Below are positions 52,632-61,819 of a stretch of DNA of 64,000 bases, in pieces. The notes beneath the pieces are model-generated. The model had not been told where the DNA came from. It made no database searches and saw only the letters and a list, made by a program, of their open reading frames with translations. The number at the start of each line of letters is the position of its first letter. Within the stretch, counting starts at the first letter, position 1. The position numbers were made by a program, and so were the translations under genes. The DNA is from Alkalihalobacillus sp. BA299 (GTDB lineage Bacteria; Bacillota; Bacilli; Bacillales; Bacillaceae_F): positions 124,001 through 188,000 of the forward strand of contig NZ_JAFLJM010000006.1 of assembly GCF_017745675.1 (NCBI RefSeq). The letters are read 5' to 3'.

Positions 52632-53312
52632 TCGCGTTTCCCTCCTAAAATACTTTTTAGCATTTCAGGTAGTCCAGCCATCATCATTGAAATATCTCTA
52701 TATCAACCTTAGATCTGTGACTTTGCGTCCCTATTTTTCAACAGGTTTGCCCTTTTCTGAATGAATTATAGAAACATACATGATTTTTTATAGTTTTTGA
52801 GATTCTCTATGACTTATGTATTACCTAGTTACTAGTATATACGGTGAAAGTATTTTATTGTGTTGAAGCGTGTCGGTTACAGAATATTAATATTTATCAG
52901 AACAAAGAGTGATTTTTATGCTATTATAGTAAAAAATACTTATATAAACATGATTATAATAGTAGAAACTATCTAATTGAGGATTAAAGTCCTATAAAAT
53001 TAATTGTATTATACTTCAATTATTTGGAATTTAATGTTAAAAAATAAAATAATATGTCGGAAATTTCCATATTTATTTCAAAAAAAGTTAAATTTTTTTG
53101 AGATTAATAATTTTATTTACAGCTTTCGGAGTTACGAAGTTTTTGCATAAATAATTAATATGAGGTAGAAGTCCTAAAACTTGTAGTACAAAAGCATTTT
53201 ATCTAGATGAATATGATTCCAAGAATTGCAAAAACTTTATTTAATGTGTACAGACACAACCGAGCCCAAACAGACATAGACATAAGATAACTAACCTTAT
53301 GGGGGTGAGGAA
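52632..53312. other. AT-rich intergenic region before sigK
   Basis: About 680 bp without a gene that I can support. It contains no GTTCT palindrome and no clear terminator. CATAAGATA at 53281-53289 resembles a mother-cell sigma-E/K -10 element, but the matching -35 is not convincing. Confidence 0.4.
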
Positions 53313-54017
53313 GTGTCATTAATTGCAGCCATCACCTATTTCATTAAAGAAGTCATTGTTTTTGTATCATACGTAAAAAACAATGCCTTCCCGCAACCGC
53401 TTTCGAAAGCAGAGGAGCAAAAATACTTACAGCTCATGGAACAAGGAGACGAAGAAGCTCGTAATCGCCTCATTGAGCATAATTTACGATTAGTCGCACA
53501 CATCGTGAAAAAATTTGAAAATACACGAGAAGATACAGAAGATCTTATCTCGATTGGTACAATCGGGTTAATAAAAGCGATCGAGAGCTATTCGCAAGGA
53601 AAGGGCACAAAACTAGCGACATATGCAGCTCGATGCATAGAAAATGAAATTCTCATGCACTTAAGAGCATTAAAAAAAGTAAAGAAAGACGTTTCTCTTC
53701 ATGATCCAATCGGAACGGATAAGGAAGGAAATGAAATTACCTTAATTGATGTTCTCCAAGAAGAAACCGATGATATCGTCGATACGATTCAGCTAAAAAT
53801 GGAAAAGAAACAAATATACGATTACATCCATGTTTTAGATGAACGCGAAAAAGAAGTGATCGTGGGTCGGTTTGGTTTAGATTTAATGAAGGAAAAAACC
53901 CAGCGTGAAATTGCGAAAGAATTAGGCATTTCCAGAAGCTATGTATCTCGCATAGAAAAACGAGCATTGATGAAGTTGTTTCATGAATTTTATCGAAGAA
54001 ATAATGGTTCGATATAA
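53313..54017 (+). CDS. sigK: Sporulation sigma factor SigK (intact gene)
   Basis: A 234-aa sigma-70 family protein. The hydrophobic N-terminus ([20 protein letters not shown]) is the pro-sequence removed by SpoIVFB. Region 2 ([37 protein letters not shown]) and region 4 ([20 protein letters not shown]) are intact. SigK directs late mother-cell gene expression. The gene is in one piece, so no skin-type element interrupts it. GTG start behind TGGGGGTGAGG. Confidence 0.95.
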   Translation: MSLIAAITYFIKEVIVFVSYVKNNAFPQPLSKAEEQKYLQLMEQGDEEARNRLIEHNLRLVAHIVKKFENTREDTEDLISIGTIGLIKAIESYSQGKGTKLATYAARCIENEILMHLRALKKVKKDVSLHDPIGTDKEGNEITLIDVLQEETDDIVDTIQLKMEKKQIYDYIHVLDEREKEVIVGRFGLDLMKEKTQREIAKELGISRSYVSRIEKRALMKLFHEFYRRNNGSI

Positions 54018-54024
54018 AAGATGG

Positions 54025-54065
54025 AAAGGCAGTAGGCGAGAAGGAGTCTCTAACTGCCTTTTTTG
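54025..54065 (+). terminator. Terminator after sigK
   Basis: AAAGGCAGT / ACTGCCTTT, 9-bp stem with a 19-base loop and TTTTTT. Confidence 0.75.
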
Positions 54066-54275
54066 AATCTGTTTATGATTTAGAAGAAATTCAATATGTC
54101 GATTAATATTATCAAAGATGATAAATAAGATGAAGCCTGCTGATTTAGTTCAGTAGGTTTTTTTCTTTGTAAAAATTTAAAATGAATGTTGTTTTGACAT
54201 TTTCCTGACACATTGCCAGGTTAAAGTACAGATGTAAGGCAAGCTGTACCCAATAAAAAATTGGAGGGATAGACA

Positions 54276-54875
54276 ATGAATAAAAAATTAATAGGATTTA
54301 TGATGGCAGGAGCTTTAACGATTGGAGCGGGAAATATAGCTATACCTGCCTTTGCATCTGAGACAGATTCTGAAGTGGAAAGTAGTTCAACTCAAGAAGA
54401 AAAAACACTATTCTTCGGTCACCTAGATGAAGAAACAATGGAAAAAGTCAAAGAAATCAGAGAGCAAGTAAAAGCCGGAACGCTAACAGAGGAAGAAGCG
54501 AAAGCCGAGCTTGAAGAATTGGGGATTACCCACCCTATGAAGGGAATGAGAGGCATGCGCGGCTTCGGTCACCTAGATGAAGAAACAATGGAAAAAGTCA
54601 AAGAAATCAGAGAACAAGTAAAAGCCGGAACGCTAACAGAGGAAGAAGCGAAAGCCGAGCTTGAAGAATTGGGGATTACCCTTCCAATGAAGGGAATGAG
54701 AGGCATGCGCGGCTTCGGTCATCACCTAGATGAAGAAACAATGGAAAAAGTCAAAGAAATCAGAGAACAAGTAAAAGCCGGAACACTAACAGAAGAAGAA
54801 GCCAAAGCGCAGCTTGAGGAGCTAGGAATTTCAAAACCTAAACAAGTGACAACAGAAAATAATAATACCTTGTAA
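54276..54875 (+). CDS. Secreted protein with three tandem 50-aa repeats
   Basis: A 199-aa protein with a signal peptide (KKLIGFMMAGALTIGAGNIA, then PAFAS). The mature part is three copies of a unit built on HLDEETMEKVKEIREQVKAG, then TLTEEEAKAELEELGI and a Met/Gly/Arg linker. Each unit looks like a helix-turn-helix pair, similar to small SHOCT-like modules. Function unknown. It precedes htrA-like and prsA-like genes (spacing 28 and 26 bp), so it may be part of a cell-envelope stress response. Start behind TTGGAGGG. Confidence 0.8.
   Translation: MNKKLIGFMMAGALTIGAGNIAIPAFASETDSEVESSSTQEEKTLFFGHLDEETMEKVKEIREQVKAGTLTEEEAKAELEELGITHPMKGMRGMRGFGHLDEETMEKVKEIREQVKAGTLTEEEAKAELEELGITLPMKGMRGMRGFGHHLDEETMEKVKEIREQVKAGTLTEEEAKAQLEELGISKPKQVTTENNNTL
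54414..54843 (+). repeat. 150-bp in-frame tandem repeats
   Basis: The landmark TTCGGTC recurs at 54414, 54564 and 54714, exactly 150 bp apart. Units 1 and 2 differ at only a few bases; the third has an extra His codon (CAT) and more substitutions. This points to recent duplication or ongoing homogenisation and predicts copy number variation. Confidence 0.9.
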
Positions 54876-54903
54876 TAATCTGACATAGAAAGAGGGACTA
54901 ACA

Positions 54904-56115
54904 ATGATCGACCCAAATCTAAATGAAGAAAACGGCATTCAACGTCGTTCAAAGCAAGAAAAATCATCCAAAATGAAAGGCTTTCTAATGACCCTATCAG
55001 CTGGGGTCATTGGATCTGTTTTAACATTGTCCATTACGCCATATCTTGATTTCTATCAACCTACAAATCCGCCAATGGAAGAAGCGGTATCAGCAAATGT
55101 GCAAGGAGCCACAACTACTACATTACCGGTTCAAACGGTATCAACAGCCCCTACCTCAATTGCAGATACGATCGAACAAGCTTCAGAAGCGATCGTTGGT
55201 ATTGTGAACCTTCAGCAGCAACAAACACGCTATAGAACGTTAAATGAAACGGTTGAAAGTGGCACAGGATCAGGGGTCATATTTAAAAAGACGGATGAAG
55301 CTGCTTATATCGTTACCAATAATCACGTCATTGAAGGAGCTAGTGAGCTTGAAGTGTCTCTATATGATGGAGAAAAAGTACCAGCTGAATTGATTGGGAC
55401 GGATCCACTAACAGACCTCGCTGTTTTGAAAATTGATTCCTCCTATGTCTCAACCGTTTTAGAATTTGGAGATTCTTCTATTCTACGAGCGGGAGATCAA
55501 GTGCTAGCGATTGGAAATCCATTAGGAATTGAATTATCTAGAACGGTAACGCAAGGAATTGTAAGTGGAGTGGAAAGAACGATTCCTGTAACAACATCTG
55601 CTGGGGAATGGGACATGGATGTGATCCAAACGGATGCGGCGATCAATCCTGGAAATAGTGGAGGAGCTTTAATTAACACCGAGGGACAAGTGATTGGAAT
55701 AAATAGTTTAAAAATCTCAACAAGTGGAGTTGAGGGATTAGGTTTTGCAATTCCTAGTAATGAAGTCATCCCGATTATCGAGGAGATTATGGAAAGCGGC
55801 AAGGTAGTAAGGCCATATGTTGGAGTAGGTTTAGCTAGTCTTGAGGAGGTTCCTCAGCATTATTTACAGCAGCTTCCTACTAACATTAATCAAGGGGCGT
55901 TAGTGACAACGATCGATCCAAATTCTGCAGCCGCAACGGCAGGCCTTCAAGTAGAGGATATTCTTGTCGCCGTCGAAGAATATGAAATCACGGATTCTAG
56001 TGATCTTAGAAAGTACTTATACACGGAATTTCAGGTTGGCGAAAAAGTTGAAATCAAGTTTTATAGACAAGGCGAACTACAATCGACCGAACTTACATTA
56101 GGTAGTAATCCATAA
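54904..56115 (+). CDS. HtrA/DegP-like membrane serine protease with PDZ domain
   Basis: A 403-aa S1C protease. One membrane segment (residues 24-45), a low-complexity linker, then the trypsin-like domain with His141 (VTNNHVIEG), Asp171 (PLTDLAVLKID) and Ser252 (NPGNSGGAL), followed by a PDZ domain (about 300-395, GALVTTIDPNSAAATAGLQV). It degrades misfolded proteins at the outer face of the membrane. B. subtilis has several paralogs, so no symbol is given. Confidence 0.92.
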   Translation: MIDPNLNEENGIQRRSKQEKSSKMKGFLMTLSAGVIGSVLTLSITPYLDFYQPTNPPMEEAVSANVQGATTTTLPVQTVSTAPTSIADTIEQASEAIVGIVNLQQQQTRYRTLNETVESGTGSGVIFKKTDEAAYIVTNNHVIEGASELEVSLYDGEKVPAELIGTDPLTDLAVLKIDSSYVSTVLEFGDSSILRAGDQVLAIGNPLGIELSRTVTQGIVSGVERTIPVTTSAGEWDMDVIQTDAAINPGNSGGALINTEGQVIGINSLKISTSGVEGLGFAIPSNEVIPIIEEIMESGKVVRPYVGVGLASLEEVPQHYLQQLPTNINQGALVTTIDPNSAAATAGLQVEDILVAVEEYEITDSSDLRKYLYTEFQVGEKVEIKFYRQGELQSTELTLGSNP

Positions 56116-56141
56116 AAAATGATATGTAAAAAGGAGTATGT

Positions 56142-57008
56142 ATGAAGCAGAAAAAAATCTGGATGTATATGTCAATTGGCCTTATTTTAATCATAGCCAT
56201 TTTTTGTACGTTCTATTTTACAAAAGGGGAGCGTGTAGCATCGGTGAATGGACAACCGATCTATAAGGATCAATTGTATGATATGCTCGTGACCCAGTAT
56301 GGAGCAGAAGCGATCGATTCATTAATTACAGACATTATTGTAGAAGAAGAGGTTAAAAAGGAGAACATTTCCGTTAGCCAAGAAGACCTTGATGAAGAAA
56401 TGACTGTTTACACTGAATCCTATGGTGGTGAAGAGTCGTTTAACGAACTCCTTGCATCAAGTGGCATTGAACGAACGACGATCGAACAGGACATTGAAAC
56501 CTTTTTAGCGATCAAAAAGCTGCTAGAGCCACGAATTTCAATTACAGAAGAGGAATTAACAGCCTACTTTGAAGAGAACAAAGAATTCTATGGTGAAGAA
56601 GAGCAAGTTCATGCGAAGCATATTTTAGTGGAGGATGAAGCGACGGCAAAGGAAGTGAAGGACAAGCTCCTTGCTGGTGAGGATTTCAGTGATTTAGCAC
56701 TCGAGTATTCAACAGATGAAGCGAATCGTGAATCAGGAGGAGATCTTGGCTTTTTCGGACGCGGTCAAATGGTTCAGGAATTTGAAGATGTGGCATTTAC
56801 TCTTGATATTGGCGTAATCAGTGATCCTGTTTCTACCGAATTCGGCTATCATATTATTACAGTCGAGGAGAAGACAGCAGCAAAAGAAGCAAATTTTCAA
56901 GATGTAAAAGAAGAGATTGAAAGTACATTATTCGAACAAAAAGTAGAAACGGAATATATGACATGGTTAAATGAAAAATTTGCAGAGTATGAGATTGAAT
57001 ACTTTTAA
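56142..57008 (+). CDS. PrsA-like parvulin foldase, membrane-anchored
   Basis: A 288-aa protein with an N-terminal membrane segment ([20 protein letters not shown]), a SurA/PrsA N-domain ([18 protein letters not shown]) and a parvulin PPIase domain ([49 protein letters not shown]). It helps exported proteins fold. A Cys lies at the end of the hydrophobic segment, but Phe precedes it, so this is not a good lipobox, unlike classical PrsA lipoproteins. Probably co-transcribed with the HtrA-like gene. Confidence 0.88.
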   Translation: MKQKKIWMYMSIGLILIIAIFCTFYFTKGERVASVNGQPIYKDQLYDMLVTQYGAEAIDSLITDIIVEEEVKKENISVSQEDLDEEMTVYTESYGGEESFNELLASSGIERTTIEQDIETFLAIKKLLEPRISITEEELTAYFEENKEFYGEEEQVHAKHILVEDEATAKEVKDKLLAGEDFSDLALEYSTDEANRESGGDLGFFGRGQMVQEFEDVAFTLDIGVISDPVSTEFGYHIITVEEKTAAKEANFQDVKEEIESTLFEQKVETEYMTWLNEKFAEYEIEYF

Positions 57009-57009
57009 G

Positions 57010-57061
57010 AACACAAAAAAGCAGTTAGAGAGGATGGTGTCTCTAACTGCTTTTTTGTGTT
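57010..57061 (+). terminator. Terminator after the PrsA-like gene
   Basis: A perfect 22-bp inverted repeat (57010-57031 / 57040-57061) with GCAGTTAGAGA at the core, 8-base loop and T-run inside the right arm. Confidence 0.88.
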
Positions 57062-57216
57062 GGTATTTTATTAGTTATCTGTTATATCATGCAAGAAGAG
57101 CTTTATGCTATCTTGTAAAAATGATAGAACAACTCTAGGCCACCTTTAACTTACCCTGTAATTAATCGCTCCTCATACAGCCCCTTCCCCAAAAAACCAA
57201 TATATAGTAAACTAAA

Positions 57217-57230
57217 TGAAAACGATTACA
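57217..57230 (+). promoter_or_regulatory. Catabolite-responsive element (cre) upstream of the alcohol dehydrogenase gene
   Basis: TGAAAACGATTACA matches every position of the CcpA consensus TGWAANCGNTNWCA, 38 bp before the start codon. It suggests glucose repression. No clear promoter boxes were identified. Confidence 0.75.
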
Positions 57231-57268
57231 GATATTGTTAGATTAATAGGATAGGTTGTTGATAATCG

Positions 57269-58423
57269 ATGATCAATAAATTTATGTCTCCTGAGATTAT
57301 TTTTGGTAAGGGTGCGCTGGAGCATGTAGGGGAAAGCTTTTTACGGTTAGGTGCGAAGAAAGTGCTGATTGTCAGTGATACGGGTGTTTGTAATGCCGGC
57401 TGGGTGGAACAGGTGATCGATAATTGTTTGAATACTGGATTGGAGTATTCGACTTTTTTTAATTTAACGACCAATCCAAAGGACTATGAAGTGACGTATG
57501 GTGCGCAAGTGTTTGAAGAGAATGAATGTGATGCGGTGCTTGGCATTGGGGGTGGAAGTGTTCTAGATGTCGCAAAGGCGATTGCGATTGTTGCAACAAA
57601 CGGTGGTGAGATTAATGATTACGAAGGGGTAGACAAGCTTATCGCGCCACTTCCGCCGACGATTATGGCGTCGACAACGGCCGGTTCAGGCTCGGAAGTT
57701 TCTCAATTTTCTGTTATTGTTGACTCCAAAAAGAAAAAGAAGATGACGATTATTTCGAAATCACTTATTCCTGATATTTCAATTACCGATCCGCTTACAT
57801 TGTCAACGAAAGATTCGAGCTTAACGGCTGCGACTGGGTTGGACGTTTTAACTCATGCGATTGAAGCGTATGTAAGTATTGCGGCAACGCCTCTTACTGA
57901 TGTTCAAGCAAAAAATGCGATACAGTTAGTTGGCCAATATTTACGTCCCTCCGTTGCCTCAAGATCGAATGAAGAGGCGAAGCATGAGATGGCGATGGCT
58001 AGTCTGCAAGCGGGGTTAGCTTTTTCGAATGCGATATTAGGTGCAGTGCATGCGATTTCTCATGCGGTCGGTGGACGATATGATTTATCGCACGGGGAAG
58101 TGAATTCAATTTTGTTACCTTATGTGATGGATTTCAATCTATTAGCAAAACCAGAAAGATATGTTGAAATTGCCCAATTACTTGGTGTCGATACGAGGTC
58201 ATTGCAGCCAATGGAAGCAGGGCAAAAAGGAATAGAGTTCGTTCGTCAATTAATTAAAGAAGTCGGGGCACCGCAACGTTTTTCTGACCTAGGTTTACAG
58301 ACGCCTGACGAAGAAAGCATGAGCGAAATGGCAACGATGGCACTAGAAGATGCATGTATGATTACGAACCCTCGTGATATAACGACAAAAGATATAAGAG
58401 ACATTTTTTCGCGAGCATTGTAG
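57269..58423 (+). CDS. Iron-dependent (type III) alcohol dehydrogenase
   Basis: A 384-aa Fe-ADH family protein: FMSPEIIFGKGALEHVG at the start, the nucleotide-binding GIGGGSVLDVAKAIA, TTAGSGSEVSQFSV, and metal-binding histidines in DVLTHAIEAYVS and AVHAISHAVGGRYDLSHGEV. It interconverts an alcohol and an aldehyde with NAD(H). The gene sits directly before a two-component system gene (13 bp gap) and is likely co-transcribed with it. Start ATG 57269 lacks a strong ribosome site (AGGTTGTTG only). Confidence 0.9.
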   Translation: MINKFMSPEIIFGKGALEHVGESFLRLGAKKVLIVSDTGVCNAGWVEQVIDNCLNTGLEYSTFFNLTTNPKDYEVTYGAQVFEENECDAVLGIGGGSVLDVAKAIAIVATNGGEINDYEGVDKLIAPLPPTIMASTTAGSGSEVSQFSVIVDSKKKKKMTIISKSLIPDISITDPLTLSTKDSSLTAATGLDVLTHAIEAYVSIAATPLTDVQAKNAIQLVGQYLRPSVASRSNEEAKHEMAMASLQAGLAFSNAILGAVHAISHAVGGRYDLSHGEVNSILLPYVMDFNLLAKPERYVEIAQLLGVDTRSLQPMEAGQKGIEFVRQLIKEVGAPQRFSDLGLQTPDEESMSEMATMALEDACMITNPRDITTKDIRDIFSRAL

Positions 58424-58436
58424 GGGAGAGTTACCA

Positions 58437-60098
58437 ATGAATCAAAAACAAATTATGATTGAACGCTTAACAGGGGTTAAATCGTCTAAGAAAAATTATT
58501 ATACGGAATTGAAAAAAACCGTTGAACAGCTCGAAAAGAAAAATATGAAACTCGAAATTATTAATGATGTAACCAAAAGCTTTACGATCGATATGTCGAT
58601 GGATGAAATGCTAAAAAATATTATGGAAAAGCTCGTCAAGCTTTATACGTTTGACCGGATTAGTTTGACCATTTTTGAAAATGAGCAATTGGTCTTGACG
58701 AATGTGTACCCGCAAGATTCGTTCTTCTTAAAAGTAGGTGCAGTGCTTCCGAATACAAACTCCCTCTATTACCGGGCTGCTGCCGAGAAAAAAGTACTTA
58801 TAAATGATCTAAATGAAACTTTTGGTCAATTATCAGCTGTTGAAAAGAATACCATGAAACTATTAGGCATTGAAACGATCCTTTGTCTGCCTTTATATCG
58901 AAAAAAACAAGTTATTGGTGTTCTTAGTCTGGGTAGTAAGGCAAAAATTGATTACCCGAATGATGATTTTTCTTTTCTAGAACAACTCGCGGATCAAATG
59001 GCAGTTTGTATTGAGAACTCTTCATTATATAATGCGGTTTTAAATGGAAAAAAAGAGTGGGAAGAAACGTTCCGGGCGGTTCAGGATTTACTTATTTTCA
59101 TAGATTTAGATTATCGAATTATCCGCTTTAATGATCAGGTAAAGGCATTTTTTCAGTTAGAAGATGATCAGTTATATGGAAAAAGGACGGATGAAGTGCT
59201 TCAATATCAAGATCCGATTGATTGTCCGGTTACTGAAAGTTATCGAACAAAAAAGACGGCGTTTCGTCAATCGCGACTCGATAATCAAAGAATTTGTGAT
59301 ATTTATACGTATCCCGTATTTAATGAAACGAAAGAAATGTATGGGGTCATTATTTATTTAAAAGATGTAACGAAAAAATTATATACAGAAGCGCAATTAA
59401 TGCATTCTGGAAAGCTCGCGGCGATTGGGGAGATGGCCGCTGGAGTCGCTCATGAACTGAATAGTCCGTTAACGGCTATTATCGGAAATAGTCAGTTGCT
59501 GTTACGGGATTTTGATGATCACGATCCGACTTTCAAACTATTAAATGATATTCACAATTGCGGGATTCGCAGTAAAAATATTATTCGAAATCTATTAACT
59601 TTTTCACGGCAAGATGAATATGAATTTGAGCAATGTTCATTAAATAAAGCCGTAGAGCAAGTGTTAAGCTTAATTCGCTATCAAATTGAACGGCAATGCA
59701 TTTCGTTACGTGTTGACCTTGATCCACAAATTCCTCTGATCGAAGGCAATTTACAACAGCTAGAGCAAATCGTCATTAATTTTTTATTAAATGCGAGGGA
59801 TGCTCTGGAGGAAAGTGATCAATTTCAAAAAGAGATTATCATTAATACCGGAATGAAACAAATCAAAAATGAGACGTTTGTATATATGTCAGTTGAGGAT
59901 AATGGGATTGGCATGAATGAGCAAGAAATCACAGAAATTTTCCGACCTTTTTATACAACAAAGGATGCGATGAATGGAACAGGCTTAGGTCTTTCCGTTA
60001 GTTTGGGGATTGCGAAAGAACATGGTGGTGGTATTGAAGTGAAGAGTGAAAAAGGAAAAGGAAGTATGTTTATGTTATGCGTACCGATGAAAAAGTAA
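58437..60098 (+). CDS. Cytoplasmic GAF-PAS sensor histidine kinase
   Basis: A 553-aa kinase without membrane segments. Coiled start (residues 20-45), GAF domain (about 55-197), PAS domain (about 205-315), HisKA with GEMAAGVAHELNSPL (His339), and HATPase with N box LLNARDALEES, G1 EDNGIGM and G2 GTGLGLSVS. It probably senses a soluble signal such as a metabolite. The partner response regulator follows. Start behind GGGGAGAG. Confidence 0.9.
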   Translation: MNQKQIMIERLTGVKSSKKNYYTELKKTVEQLEKKNMKLEIINDVTKSFTIDMSMDEMLKNIMEKLVKLYTFDRISLTIFENEQLVLTNVYPQDSFFLKVGAVLPNTNSLYYRAAAEKKVLINDLNETFGQLSAVEKNTMKLLGIETILCLPLYRKKQVIGVLSLGSKAKIDYPNDDFSFLEQLADQMAVCIENSSLYNAVLNGKKEWEETFRAVQDLLIFIDLDYRIIRFNDQVKAFFQLEDDQLYGKRTDEVLQYQDPIDCPVTESYRTKKTAFRQSRLDNQRICDIYTYPVFNETKEMYGVIIYLKDVTKKLYTEAQLMHSGKLAAIGEMAAGVAHELNSPLTAIIGNSQLLLRDFDDHDPTFKLLNDIHNCGIRSKNIIRNLLTFSRQDEYEFEQCSLNKAVEQVLSLIRYQIERQCISLRVDLDPQIPLIEGNLQQLEQIVINFLLNARDALEESDQFQKEIIINTGMKQIKNETFVYMSVEDNGIGMNEQEITEIFRPFYTTKDAMNGTGLGLSVSLGIAKEHGGGIEVKSEKGKGSMFMLCVPMKK

Positions 60099-60179
60099 GA
60101 GAAATAATAATTGCACGAACACTATTGAGAGCTCCTTGAAGTAAAACTCTAAAACTCCCGAAAAGAAAGGAGTGGTTAT

Positions 60180-61640
60180 ATGACAAGATTACTTGTTGTT
60201 GATGACGAATATGAAATTGGTAATTTCTTAAGTTATTTGTTTAAGAAAAAAGGTTATAAAGTAAGTGTAGCGAGAACACACAGGGAAGTTCTCGACCAAT
60301 TAAACGAAACTGAGTTTCAGTTAGCGATGGTTGATTTAAAAATGCCAGATACAAATGGTTTACAAGTGTTGAAGCTTATAAAAAGTAAAATACCTTCATG
60401 TAAAGTGATTATCATGACCGGATATAGTACGGTGAAAACGGCTGTTGATGCGATAAAAAATGGCGCCAATGACTATATCGAAAAACCATTTGAAGATATC
60501 AATCAACTAGAAAAGCATATTGATGATCTACTCCACGTTCCTGGTGCTTTTTTAGACGAAGAAATCGATAAAGTCGCCAAGCAAATGGGGATGGTCATAG
60601 GAAACACTCCAGCGATGAAAACGATGCTTAAAATGGCTTATAAGTTTGCGAGTAAAAACATTAATATTTTACTAGAAGGAGAGACGGGAACGGGAAAGGA
60701 AGTGTTAGCTCGTTTTATTCATGAAGCGAGTCAGCGTGTGAAAAATCCGTTTATCGGCTTGAACTGCGGAGCATTAACGGAAACGTTGTTAGAAAGTGAG
60801 TTATTTGGACATGAAAAAGGGGCGTTTACCGGAGCGGGGCAACAGCGTAAAGGCTTATTTGAAATTGCGCATCATGGAACGTTGTTTTTAGATGAAATTG
60901 CCGAGGCTTCACCAGCGATCCAAGTCAAGCTGTTACGAGTATTAGAAACGAGAGAGTTTATGAGAGTTGGTAGTGAGCATACATTAAAAACGAATGCTCG
61001 AATTATTGCTGCATCTCATGCGAATTTACATGAGGCGGTCCAAAAACGTTTATTTCGTGAAGATTTGTTGTACAGGCTAGACGTTGTGAAGTTACAAATT
61101 CCCCCGTTACGAGAACGAAAAGAAGATCTTTCACTTTTCATTCAAAAGCTGCTCGCCAACCATCCAGGTATCGAGTTTTCAAACGAAACGATCGCGATGA
61201 TGGAAAGCTATGATTGGCCGGGAAATATACGAGAATTATCAAATGTAGTAACAAGGGCGGTAGCGTTAGCAGAAGGAGAAACGACGCTCATTACTCCAGA
61301 TTATTTGCCTAGAAATATATCTGAACGGAATCAAGTTGTATCATTTCAAACAAAAGAGGTTGAAACCGTTACATCTCCTGCAGTCAAAGACTTTTCAAAA
61401 TCTGAACTGGAACTGTTTTTAAATCAGTGGAATGACGAAATGCTCGAATTGCTAGAAGAACAAAATGAGTTGAATATGGAAAAGGTAAAAGAAAACTTAA
61501 AAAATCTAGAGGCAGTGGTTGAAAAAGCTTTTGTTTATAAAGCCCTTCGAGACACATTAGGTAACCGAAAAGAAGCATCGAAGAAATTAAATATTACGGT
61601 GAGAAAATTACGGTACATATTAAATGAAAAAGGCACGTGA
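60180..61640 (+). CDS. NtrC-type response regulator, sigma-54 activator
   Basis: A 486-aa protein: receiver domain with VDDE at 7-10, phospho-acceptor Asp52 (MVDLKMPDTNG), Thr80 and Lys102; AAA+ domain with Walker A GETGTGKE (167-174), the sigma-54 contact loop GAFTGA (214-219) and LFLDEI; and a C-terminal Fis-like HTH (TLGNRKEASKKLNITVRKLR). It should activate SigL-dependent promoters, most likely the alcohol/aldehyde dehydrogenase genes around it. No -24/-12 site was found inside the window. Confidence 0.92.
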   Translation: MTRLLVVDDEYEIGNFLSYLFKKKGYKVSVARTHREVLDQLNETEFQLAMVDLKMPDTNGLQVLKLIKSKIPSCKVIIMTGYSTVKTAVDAIKNGANDYIEKPFEDINQLEKHIDDLLHVPGAFLDEEIDKVAKQMGMVIGNTPAMKTMLKMAYKFASKNINILLEGETGTGKEVLARFIHEASQRVKNPFIGLNCGALTETLLESELFGHEKGAFTGAGQQRKGLFEIAHHGTLFLDEIAEASPAIQVKLLRVLETREFMRVGSEHTLKTNARIIAASHANLHEAVQKRLFREDLLYRLDVVKLQIPPLRERKEDLSLFIQKLLANHPGIEFSNETIAMMESYDWPGNIRELSNVVTRAVALAEGETTLITPDYLPRNISERNQVVSFQTKEVETVTSPAVKDFSKSELELFLNQWNDEMLELLEEQNELNMEKVKENLKNLEAVVEKAFVYKALRDTLGNRKEASKKLNITVRKLRYILNEKGT

Positions 61641-61695
61641 TAAAGATTAACGGCGTCTAACTTAGTCTAGTTTTGAGTCGAGTAAGCGATCTTGT

Positions 61696-61740
61696 GGTAT
61701 GAATGATTTAGAAACCTTTGTTTCTAAAACCATTCATACC
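61696..61740. terminator. Long inverted repeat between the regulator and the aldehyde dehydrogenase gene
   Basis: GGTATGAATGATTTAGAAAC and its near-perfect complement (one bulge) flank a CTTT loop; about 20 bp of stem. There is no T-run on either side, so it is not a standard terminator; it may block converging transcription. Confidence 0.5.
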
Positions 61741-61819
61741 GTGTGTAAGGAAGAGCCTACACTGTTTTTCTATTTAATGTATCTTTATACGTTCACTCCC
61801 CGAAAAAACTTCTGAGTTC

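Noticed and set aside
52525..52764. 79-aa plus-strand ORF
   Set aside because: It lies opposite the SinI-like 3 gene, which has a family motif and a ribosome site; this is a shadow.
53313..54017. sigK split by a skin-type element
   Set aside because: The gene is one continuous frame with all sigma regions.
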